Shown piece after piece: positions 38,590 through 44,433 of a stretch of 44,433 nt of DNA (the stretch's first letter is position 1; each line of letters opens with the position of its first letter). The position numbers and the translations under genes are program-made. Source of the DNA: Prevotellaceae bacterium (GTDB lineage: Bacteria > Bacteroidota > Bacteroidia > Bacteroidales > Bacteroidaceae); assembly GCA_028726625.1 (NCBI GenBank), contig JAQYPT010000057.1, positions 1-44,433 on the forward strand, written 5' to 3'. The notes under the pieces were generated by a model. It saw only the letters and a program-made list of their open reading frames with translations. It had not been told where the DNA came from and did no database searches.

Positions 38590-39999
38590 TCAAGGAACGT
38601 CTAAATATTGACGCAAACTAGCTGTAAGCGATGGCATTCCCTCTATTCCGATGTCGTCCATTTTCCAGTTAGAATTTTCCTGTCTCATGGTGATATGAGC
38701 CATTTGATCAGAATTTTTATATGCCGGATCAATAATTCTCACACGAACCTGCGCAACGTTATCGCCATTAGAGTCTTGACTTAGCTCTACGGCTTCCACT
38801 TCTGCTCGTATATCAATGGAAGGATCTTGACTTTGTGTGAAAAGATCATAATCGATGAAGCCAATCTCGTTTTGATTGTAAATCTTATCATACTCCATTA
38901 CTTTGTTCCATAATTCCTTCAGAATATCGGTACTATAAGCATTGATAGTTATAGACTGGTCACCAGAATTGAAAGCACTCTTGTACATTTTCAATACTAC
39001 TTGCTTAACATCATTTTTCATATCAGAAGCACCTAAGTCATATGTGTCATCAGAAACGGCAACGGAATCTACTAATGTAAGTGAATCTGATGTTTCTGTA
39101 TTAGTTGGGTCTGTAATCATGTTATCAAATGGCGTTGTTCCGTTACGGTTAAACATACCTCCTATTCTTAAAGCACTAAAGAAAATTAATATTGCCATGA
39201 CTATCCAAAAAATGAGATCTGTATTGGATCGTACCACGAAATTTCGGTCTTCTTCATTCGTTATTTCTTCTTTCTTACAATATAGGACGAGAAGCCATAT
39301 CGCTCCAATCACCGGAATGACACTTATCAAGATCCACCACCCACTCTTGTTGATAGAGTGCAATCTGCGAACCTGCAAAGCGATTGCCGGGATGGCAAGT
39401 CCTAATGAAACCAGACTTGTGACGATGAAGAACCAATCACCTAAGATTATATCTACTGCAACAGCCCCTATGAATACGAGCATGTAGTATAAGCACCCTA
39501 ACCAGAAACGCTCACGACTTATGGTAGAGCTGAAATCAAGATACTTCCCTATGAACTGCTTAACAAAGTAGTTGTAGAAAAATCCGTCCTTGATGTCATC
39601 ATGAAGGAGTGTATCATCGTCGGTGCTGCTCGTATCATCAGGTGAAAGAAGGGTGCTGGTGACAGGTGTCTGCTGTGAAGTGGATGCAGTGACTTTTTGC
39701 TCTGTATCCTCATGTTTGTCCATGACAAGTGGGTCAGACTTGGTGGCAGGGGAAGGTTCCCCTTGCTGTTCTTCCCTCTCGTGAGGGATAATCATGCCAT
39801 GTTGTAAGGGTTCGTTGCAATATGGACAAACCGTTGTATCCTCCGGAATAAGTTCAGAACAAGCCGGACAGGGTATCATCTTTACTGGTTCTTCCTTTTC
39901 CGCTTTCTCCGTAAGCCATTCTCCGCAATATCTACATTTCTTAGCGACGGCTTTTATTTCTTCACCACAATAGGGACATGTCTTAGTCTTATCATTCAT
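38590..39999 (-). CDS. Double zinc-ribbon DUF805 membrane protein with C-terminal NTF2-like domain
   Basis: 469 residues in three parts. First are two zinc ribbons, with Cys 8/11/22/25 ([19 protein letters not shown]) and Cys 44/47/58/61. After a Ser/Thr/Asp-rich linker comes a DUF805 domain (about 145-245), with [14 protein letters not shown] and [15 protein letters not shown], then another helix (about 262-280). The C-terminal domain (about 310-469) resembles DUF3828/NTF2-like folds. It is the last gene of the zinc-ribbon cluster, 24 nt after its neighbour. Function unknown. Confidence 0.8.
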   Translation of the reverse strand: MNDKTKTCPYCGEEIKAVAKKCRYCGEWLTEKAEKEEPVKMIPCPACSELIPEDTTVCPYCNEPLQHGMIIPHEREEQQGEPSPATKSDPLVMDKHEDTEQKVTASTSQQTPVTSTLLSPDDTSSTDDDTLLHDDIKDGFFYNYFVKQFIGKYLDFSSTISRERFWLGCLYYMLVFIGAVAVDIILGDWFFIVTSLVSLGLAIPAIALQVRRLHSINKSGWWILISVIPVIGAIWLLVLYCKKEEITNEEDRNFVVRSNTDLIFWIVMAILIFFSALRIGGMFNRNGTTPFDNMITDPTNTETSDSLTLVDSVAVSDDTYDLGASDMKNDVKQVVLKMYKSAFNSGDQSITINAYSTDILKELWNKVMEYDKIYNQNEIGFIDYDLFTQSQDPSIDIRAEVEAVELSQDSNGDNVAQVRVRIIDPAYKNSDQMAHITMRQENSNWKMDDIGIEGMPSLTASLRQYLDVP

Positions 40000-40023
40000 T
40001 TTGAAAGTATTGATTTAGAATTG

Positions 40024-40656
40024 TTAATTATTTAATAGTTTGTCATAGAACTCCTTTCCACCATCTTTTGTGAGCATAAAGTCATCCCAATCTACACTTG
40101 CGAAAGTCATTCCTAATACGCCAAAACCAACGTTGACTCCATCGGGATGTTGTCTGTTTACTATAGAAATAGTATTCCAAAACCAATGCTTCTCTATGCT
40201 TATGGTATTATATTGCTCGAAGGTTTTATCTATGTCTTCATTGACTGATTCTGAGTCTAATGCCATGGCACCCAATGCTCCTAACCCTGGAATGATTAAA
40301 TCGCCCCAGGAGGCAACCTCGTCTTGTACTGCCTCGTGAACTCCGTCTAATACTTCGTTATAGAGTTTTCCTTCATCAGGTATTGTAAAATGTGCAATAA
40401 GTAAAAACACAACTATCCAAATGCTTTTAGCAGCGAAATCAATAATTACTCTTTTCACTTCAGGGTCCATTTCATCACTGCCAGTATCTGTATCTCCGTC
40501 TTCACATGCAGGCTCAGGCACAACTGGTTCTGTGTGAGAGTTTGGCTGAGATATGGCAATATCCTTTACCAGCCATTCTCCACAATGCCTGCATTTCTTA
40601 GCTGTCGCAAGAATTTCCTCTCCGCAATAGGGACATTTTTTTGTGCTGTTCATCAT
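40024..40656 (-). CDS. Zinc-ribbon single-pass membrane protein
   Basis: 210 residues. The N-terminal zinc ribbon has Cys 8/11/22/25 ([19 protein letters not shown]), followed by an acidic linker. One transmembrane helix (about 70-90, WIVVFLLIAHF) precedes a soluble C-terminal domain (about 91-210) that would lie outside the cytoplasm. The IPDEGKLYNEV segment faintly recalls DUF4359-like proteins, with low certainty. The ATGATG start overlaps the upstream stop by 4 nt (or 1 nt if the second ATG is used), so translation is coupled. Confidence 0.75.
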   Translation of the reverse strand: MMNSTKKCPYCGEEILATAKKCRHCGEWLVKDIAISQPNSHTEPVVPEPACEDGDTDTGSDEMDPEVKRVIIDFAAKSIWIVVFLLIAHFTIPDEGKLYNEVLDGVHEAVQDEVASWGDLIIPGLGALGAMALDSESVNEDIDKTFEQYNTISIEKHWFWNTISIVNRQHPDGVNVGFGVLGMTFASVDWDDFMLTKDGGKEFYDKLLNN

Positions 40657-41213
40657 TCGTTAAATTTACTGTGGAATGCCGGGAAATGGAATAACAAGGC
40701 AACGACGCCAGCTACAAGTCCACCTGTCATGTCATAAGCTGCATAGCCAATACAAAACCAGGTGACGATAGCACCCAGACAATAAACTATTCTAAGTATC
40801 TGGAAACTCATCAGTATCGTAAATATAAAGTAAGCTATCAGCGCTTGCCACCATTTCCAATCATAAACGTACCATAACAAACCGCCTAACAGTAAGGATT
40901 CTATCGACAACAAACAGCTCGTTATGGAAGAGTAGCCTTCAACAACCTCTTCTAAAGTCTCATTGCCTTCAGAGTCATCATCTGCTGGAACAGAAGCAGG
41001 CTGAGGAGTTAGGGCGCCAGTCTTTATGTCGTAAGCTTTTCTGTCTTTATAACTAAACCAGGTTCCGCAATGCTTGCATTTCTTCGCATCAATGTTTACC
41101 CATTCGTCGCAGGCAGGGCACTTCTTCTCAAGCCAGTTTCCACAATGCTTGCATTTCTTAGCCACTGCCAGGATTTCAGAGCCACAGTATGGGCATATTT
41201 TTGTTTCTTCCAT
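40653..41213 (-). CDS. Double zinc-ribbon multi-pass membrane protein
   Basis: 186 residues. Two tandem zinc ribbons use Cys 7/10/21/24 (CPYCGSEILAVAKKCKHCG) and Cys 32/35/46/49 (CPACDEWVNIDAKKCKHCG). An acidic linker leads to three or four hydrophobic helices (about 97-180). No known catalytic motif is present. It overlaps the next gene by 4 nt. The first ribbon is close to those of its three neighbours, suggesting duplication. Confidence 0.75.
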   Translation of the reverse strand: MEETKICPYCGSEILAVAKKCKHCGNWLEKKCPACDEWVNIDAKKCKHCGTWFSYKDRKAYDIKTGALTPQPASVPADDDSEGNETLEEVVEGYSSITSCLLSIESLLLGGLLWYVYDWKWWQALIAYFIFTILMSFQILRIVYCLGAIVTWFCIGYAAYDMTGGLVAGVVALLFHFPAFHSKFNE

Positions 41214-41243
41214 GTCCGATGTGTTAAGTATAAGCCTTTCCTG

Positions 41244-41277
41244 CTTCCTACCTGCATTTTTATTAACAGATAGGAAG
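41244..41277 (-). other. Intercistronic hairpin
   Basis: CTTCCTACCTG (41244-41254) and CAGATAGGAAG (41267-41277) pair at 10 of 11 positions around a 12-nt loop. It lies in the 98-nt gap between the lipoprotein gene and the double zinc-ribbon gene. No T run follows on the minus strand, so a role in RNA processing or stability is more likely than termination. Confidence 0.4.
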
Positions 41278-41311
41278 TCAAGAGGGGCATGTCATGGTTT
41301 ATGAAGACTTG

Positions 41312-41752
41312 TTACTGGCCTTCCAACGTGTTCAGCTTGTAGGTAGGATAAAGCCCCTCTCCATCAATCGTCACGCTTTGTCCTTCGATTGTAAGGGTAC
41401 ATTCTCTTGGCTCTGAGTAACCTTGCATGGCAGCATTGACTATAGCTGCATACTTCTCATCTTGATTGGTGATAGAGGCATTGTCGGGGTCGAACGTAAA
41501 GGTTATCTTATCACCCGACACCTCCCACTTAAAGGGAACGGAAATCTCTTCTTCCCCATTGCTGTAAATTGCCGTTTCCATTCCCGTACCATCCTCATCC
41601 AACATACAGCTCCAACTTTCATAATCCCCCGTGCCGGAATAAAGGCCAGCTATCTCTGACAGCTGTATGGCGGAATTCGTCTTCTTGGAATTACATGAAA
41701 CAATTGTGAGCAATGCGATGACTGCGATTGACAAAATACTTAGTTTTTTCAT
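41312..41752 (-). CDS. Small lipoprotein, lipocalin-like
   Basis: A 146-residue lipoprotein with signal helix and lipobox LTIVSC (Cys about 20). The mature protein is acidic and beta-rich (IAGLYSGTGDYESWSC, VSGDKITFTFDPDN, CTLTIEGQSVTIDGEG), in the style of lipocalin-like domains. It is inserted within the zinc-ribbon cluster, 23 nt after its upstream neighbour, and may be an envelope partner of those membrane proteins. No specific function is recognised. Confidence 0.65.
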   Translation of the reverse strand: MKKLSILSIAVIALLTIVSCNSKKTNSAIQLSEIAGLYSGTGDYESWSCMLDEDGTGMETAIYSNGEEEISVPFKWEVSGDKITFTFDPDNASITNQDEKYAAIVNAAMQGYSEPRECTLTIEGQSVTIDGEGLYPTYKLNTLEGQ

Positions 41753-41775
41753 AATGATATTGTTTTGGTTAAAAA

Positions 41776-42549
41776 TTAATCAGTCTCTTCAATGATGGCG
41801 TCGCGCAAAAATTTGTATTGTATCCAGCTGAAAGCGAAAGAAACCAGCGCGAAATAAAAAACATTATTTTCATCATCGCCGATAAAGGGGAGTATCACTA
41901 ATGTGGCTATTGCGGCCACTTCGGCTGCCAACATGGCTATTCCTGCATTTCTAATGGCATTTGTATACTTGACGACAAGAACTATGCTAAAGACCACTTC
42001 GGCAGTGAAAAGGTTAATAACCAGCACGTCTATCACAACATTATCCTTGACAATTTCTGATAATGACAGTGCGATAGAGAGAATGATAAAAAAAGTCTGA
42101 GGACGACCTGTCGCCTCCAACCGTTTCATGAGTCCATACCAAAGGCCTATTGCCCCCACTGCTTCGATGATGGCAGCAACCGTGGGGGTGATGCCTATTG
42201 ACTGTATAAAGCCAAGCGCATAAATCACAATACCTGTCTTTAGTCCGCTATGTGGCTCACCTGAAAAGTCAGGACATATAGCCAAGGCACCGAACAAGGC
42301 GCCTGCTACGGCGATGATGAATGACAACTGGGTGATTCCTCTCAGATTCTCTCCCACGCCATTTGACTCGTCGTCTTCTGTTTCAATGGGCTGTGCAACG
42401 GGTTTAGGCCTCAACGTGCCGTCGGATGCCAATGCCGTCTGGCTTGCATCTGGTCTGGGTACGATCCATTGCTTGCAATGCTTGCATTTTTTCGCTGTCG
42501 ATAATATTTCTTCCCCACAAAATGGGCAGCGTTTCGTATTTGTATCCAT
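41776..42549 (-). CDS. Zinc-ribbon multi-pass membrane protein
   Basis: 257 residues. The N-terminal zinc ribbon has Cys 8/11/22/25 (CPFCGEEILSTAKKCKHCK). A linker of about 40 residues is followed by six or seven helices (about 72-246), with a cytoplasmic-looking end. The transmembrane part is not a family I recognise. It is the first large gene of the cluster, 6 nt after a small ORF. The ribbon is shared with the three downstream zinc-ribbon proteins while the membrane part differs. Confidence 0.75.
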   Translation of the reverse strand: MDTNTKRCPFCGEEILSTAKKCKHCKQWIVPRPDASQTALASDGTLRPKPVAQPIETEDDESNGVGENLRGITQLSFIIAVAGALFGALAICPDFSGEPHSGLKTGIVIYALGFIQSIGITPTVAAIIEAVGAIGLWYGLMKRLEATGRPQTFFIILSIALSLSEIVKDNVVIDVLVINLFTAEVVFSIVLVVKYTNAIRNAGIAMLAAEVAAIATLVILPFIGDDENNVFYFALVSFAFSWIQYKFLRDAIIEETD

Positions 42550-42555
42550 ATATAA

Positions 42556-42672
42556 TCAATGTTTTTCGAATAATTCGTCCGTTATGGTGACAGCGGTGTA
42601 GACATTTTCACTGGTCTCCTTTCCAGAATACAAATACTTCTCAATGCTTCGTCTTAAACTTTGTTCTTTCAT
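42556..42672 (-). CDS. Possible small protein of 38 residues
   Basis: The ATG at 42672 opens a short frame (MKEQSLRRSIEKYLYSG... ending TDELFEKH) that stops 6 nt before the zinc-ribbon gene. It is charged and predicted partly helical. The tight spacing suggests a translated upstream ORF of the operon. The frame stays open farther upstream into the leader, but those residues do not look protein-like. Could be chance. Confidence 0.4.
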   Translation of the reverse strand: MKEQSLRRSIEKYLYSGKETSENVYTAVTITDELFEKH

Positions 42673-42950
42673 TGCCTTAAATTCGGTTTTAGTTATCAAT
42701 ATAATACAAAAGTGGCAAGCTGCCTCATATAGGCTTACGAGAGAGGTGTGAACCCAAACCCACACTTTCTCAAAGTAAGGCTCTGGTAAAACCCAATAAC
42801 AAAGAAAACATGAATGAGGAATCCACACCCTATGCAGGTGTGAACTCGCCCAGACAGCTCTTCGTTCAATGTTATTTTGTTGAATTTACCAGATTCTACT
42901 TTTTGAACTTCGGTGTCAGTACGTGTGCACAAGTTTCTCTCGTGACTTTA
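42673..42950 (-). promoter_or_regulatory. Long structured leader of the zinc-ribbon operon
   Basis: Between the predicted start near 42951 and the small ORF are about 280 nt without a convincing gene. CACACC (42824-42829) pairs with GGTGTG (42837-42842) around a 7-nt loop. GGTGTGAACCC (42745-42755) is directly repeated as GGTGTGAACTC (42837-42847). A TTG-started 65-codon frame (42735-42932) overlaps but is not credible. It may be a regulatory leader or a repetitive element; no riboswitch class is recognised. Confidence 0.4.
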
Positions 42951-42956
42951 TGCTTG

Positions 42957-42991
42957 CAAATATAAATAAAAAAAGCATGGCAAGCAACAAA
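42957..42991 (-). promoter_or_regulatory. Predicted promoter of the zinc-ribbon operon
   Basis: TATATTTG (42957-42964, minus strand) is an exact -7 match. TTG at 42985-42987 (spacer 20) or TTTG at 42988-42991 (spacer 23) provides a -33 element. Confidence 0.55.
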
Positions 42992-43131
42992 TCCAAGAGG
43001 AAAAAGTGTGGTTATTCCTCATTTTTTCAAAAAAAAGGCATTGATATGTAAATTGATGTAAGAATTGAAACATATTGACTGACAAACCATGGCAAACAAC
43101 ATGAAAACAATCAAGTAAATTTAGGAAAGTA

Positions 43132-43214
43132 CAAAGCATTGACTTTGAATCCCAAAAGCATTGACTTTGACCATCAAACCCAATGCTCTTGCCACCCAAA
43201 CCCAATGCTCTTTG
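43132..43214. repeat. Four-unit array of a 21-22-bp quasi-palindromic repeat
   Basis: Units are CAAAGCATTGACTTTG (43132-43147), CAAAAGCATTGACTTTG (43153-43169), CAAACCCAATGCTCTTG (43175-43191) and CAAACCCAATGCTCTTTG (43197-43214), with starts 21-22 nt apart. The last two resemble the reverse complement of the first two, so the array is split head to head. It is related in motif and period to the array at 20770-20830. Confidence 0.75.
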
Positions 43215-43322
43215 TCTTTTCCTAAAATAGCTGGACGGTTTTTAGTTGGTTATTCGAAATTACTTGTCCATATTTTTCAAGGATATTTTTTTACTTATCA
43301 ATCCCCTTTTTGAGACTCAAAG

Positions 43323-43363
43323 GCATGAGAAATCGTTGAACAATGGGCATGAAAGAGCGTTGA
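43323..43363. repeat. Imperfect direct repeat, period 24
   Basis: GCATGAGAAATCGTTGA (43323-43339) recurs as GCATGAAAGAGCGTTGA (43347-43363), with 14 of 17 bases identical. It sits about 110 bp from the 43132 array, downstream of the lysozyme gene, and may be a diverged piece of the same kind of array. Confidence 0.45.
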
Positions 43364-43394
43364 GTGCGTCAAGCTATTTGACACACACCAATGT

Positions 43395-44222
43395 TCACCA
43401 AGTTACCTTTTGGCGGCCAATGGTCATCTGCTTCAAATCGTAAAATGAGCCGTTGTAGACATTCAAGTCAACGAATCCTTTGATACCAGGCAGTTTTCCG
43501 GCATCGGTATGCTGCCAGAATTTCCACTTGCCTTTATAAGTCACCTTCTCAACATAGTAATGGGCTATCCAGTAGGGATAATCATCAAAGACGGGTGCGC
43601 CCAGATATTCGTCCTTAAATTTATAATAGGTATAAATCATAGGCTTCACATGGTACTTGTCTTCAACGATGTGCAGCCAGGTGAGGATATCTCGCTGAAA
43701 GTCTTCCACGCTTTGATCCTTAGGTTTGTGTTCAACATCCAAAACCGGTGGCAGGTCACCATCTTCCAGATGTACCTGCTTTAAGAAATAGTATGCCTGA
43801 TCTCTGGCCGACGAATGGTTGCTCCAAAAGTGGTATGCCCCCCTGATAAAGCCATGCTCGCGTGCATTATAAAAGTTGTCGTTGAAATTGTCATCCAGTT
43901 TGTCGGCACCCTCTGTTGCCTTGATCATGACAAACCTGAGCGGACACCCTCCTATCATCCCATTGCGCAACAGTTGCCAATTGATGTCACCTTGATAGTG
44001 AGAGATGTCGATACCATGTATCTCATAACCTGCGGGATAGTCGGCATCACCATAAAGTGCGCGCCACCTGAACCCAGTAGGACTTACAAAAAACTCATAG
44101 AATGCCCACATATAGAGTAGCGCAAAGATAATGCCCCCAACCCAAACGGCCCGTCGGGGACATCTACCGAAGAATCGTGTGCGTTTCTTTCTGACTCGCT
44201 TTCTTCTTTTTCTTGTTGGCAT
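43395..44222 (-). CDS. GH25-family lysozyme (membrane-anchored)
   Basis: A 275-residue muramidase-like protein. A very basic N-terminus (MPTRKRRKRVRKKRTRFF) precedes one signal-anchor helix (about 29-45). The GH25 barrel starts at HGIDISHYQGDINW (Asp72) and has the catalytic acidic pair in VLDVEH (Asp162, Glu164), then the YTYYKF and WIAHYY strands. GH25 enzymes cleave between N-acetylmuramic acid and N-acetylglucosamine. ATG at 44222 is preferred to 44255, since the extra residues (MADSLFQFHHS) overlap a hairpin region. Confidence 0.88.
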   Translation of the reverse strand: MPTRKRRKRVRKKRTRFFGRCPRRAVWVGGIIFALLYMWAFYEFFVSPTGFRWRALYGDADYPAGYEIHGIDISHYQGDINWQLLRNGMIGGCPLRFVMIKATEGADKLDDNFNDNFYNAREHGFIRGAYHFWSNHSSARDQAYYFLKQVHLEDGDLPPVLDVEHKPKDQSVEDFQRDILTWLHIVEDKYHVKPMIYTYYKFKDEYLGAPVFDDYPYWIAHYYVEKVTYKGKWKFWQHTDAGKLPGIKGFVDLNVYNGSFYDLKQMTIGRQKVTW

Positions 44223-44239
44223 TGAATGATGAAATTGAA

Positions 44240-44292
44240 AAAGAGAATCTGCCATGCAATACGTAACCGAACTACATCAGCAGACTCTCTTT
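44240..44292. repeat. Inverted repeat upstream of the lysozyme gene
   Basis: AAAGAGAATCTGC (44240-44252) and GCAGACTCTCTTT (44280-44292) pair at 12 of 13 positions with a 27-nt loop. It lies in the lysozyme leader and could regulate it or end an upstream transcript. Confidence 0.5.
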
Positions 44293-44311
44293 AGGCTGGT
44301 TCTATAAATTA

Positions 44312-44433
44312 GCTTTGTTAGATTTTGAGCTTATTTTTGAGGTCAAAATGCAAGAGAGTGAAGGAGTGTAGCGAGCTACACGACTGAACGAACTTACATT
44401 TTGAACCAAAAAGAAGCCAAAAGATAACAAAAC
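44312..44433. repeat. Long imperfect palindrome at the right edge (possible MITE-like element)
   Basis: Arms of about 58-60 nt fold around GTGTAGCGAGCTACAC (44366-44381). The left arm from CTTTGTTAGATTTTGAGC aligns with the reverse complement of the right arm ending GCCAAAAGATAACAAAAC. Matching blocks include CTTATTTTTG/CTTCTTTTTG and TCAAAATG. No coding frame runs through it. It reaches the window edge, so its full extent is unknown. Confidence 0.65.

Noticed and set aside
42735..42932. 65-codon frame upstream of the zinc-ribbon operon
   Set aside because: It starts with TTG, runs through the hairpin and direct repeats, and its composition (Cys/Phe/Gly-rich, HTCIGCGFLIHVFF) does not look like a normal protein.
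43132..43214. Possible CRISPR array
   Set aside because: Same reasons; units also change orientation and core sequence.

Overview
The window looks like a chromosomal segment of a Bacteroidota bacterium, most likely in or near Prevotellaceae. Four things point that way. It has an eleven-subunit complex I operon with fused nuoCD and no nuoEFG. Many intergenic regions carry the Bacteroidota -7 box TAnnTTTG rather than a sigma-70 -10 box. Several proteins are Bacteroidota-typical: a DUF3078-like outer-membrane protein, a T9SS-type C-terminal sorting module, a large two-domain YidC and a C11 lipoprotein protease. Shine-Dalgarno sequences are mostly weak. No rRNA, tRNA, CRISPR array or recognisable insertion sequence was seen.

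Layout. (1) 2-64: the last codons of an unidentified gene, with a terminator. (2) 202-10557, minus strand: nuoA-B-CD-H-I-J-K-L-M-N, bounded by a promoter at 10525-10557 and a strong terminator at 202-248. (3) 10558-12087: about 1.5 kb without a convincing protein gene, holding hairpins, a direct repeat, a leftward promoter with a matching terminator-like hairpin (candidate small RNA) and a short remnant reading frame. (4) 12088-21715, minus strand: an RluA-type pseudouridine synthase, dapA, an EamA transporter, truA, a Spy-like periplasmic protein, a putative anti-sigma factor, an ECF sigma factor, a YcbB-type L,D-transpeptidase lipoprotein, an orphan sorting-domain protein, RNase Z, a small lipoprotein and mazG. 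(5) 21817-25688, plus strand: valS overlapping a C11 protease gene. (6) 25787-27094, minus strand: DUF3078-like protein. (7) 27222-34388, plus strand: pyrG, yidC, an S9 dipeptidyl peptidase and an MFS transporter, ended by a bidirectional terminator. (8) 34530-37214, minus strand: an OmpP1/FadL-like barrel and a Tyr/Trp/Gly-rich secreted protein. (9) prmA, plus strand. (10) 38590-42672, minus strand: a cluster of four N-terminal zinc-ribbon membrane proteins with a lipoprotein and a small ORF, behind a long leader. (11) GH25 lysozyme, then a long imperfect palindrome running off the right edge.

How the genes fit together. The left part is respiratory: proton- or ion-pumping complex I without the NADH-oxidising module, so its electron donor is not evident from this locus. 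The middle part combines RNA modification and processing (rluA-type, truA, rnz), lysine/diaminopimelate synthesis, cell-wall crosslinking and an ECF sigma circuit, which suggests envelope maintenance. The plus-strand block holds housekeeping genes (valS, pyrG, yidC) transcribed with exported peptidases.

The least explained parts are the zinc-ribbon membrane cluster with its structured leader, two short arrays of a 22-bp quasi-palindromic repeat (20770-20830 and 43132-43214), the structured gap at 10.6-12.1 kb, and the palindrome at 44312-44433. Function for all of these is inference; no homology search could be run.
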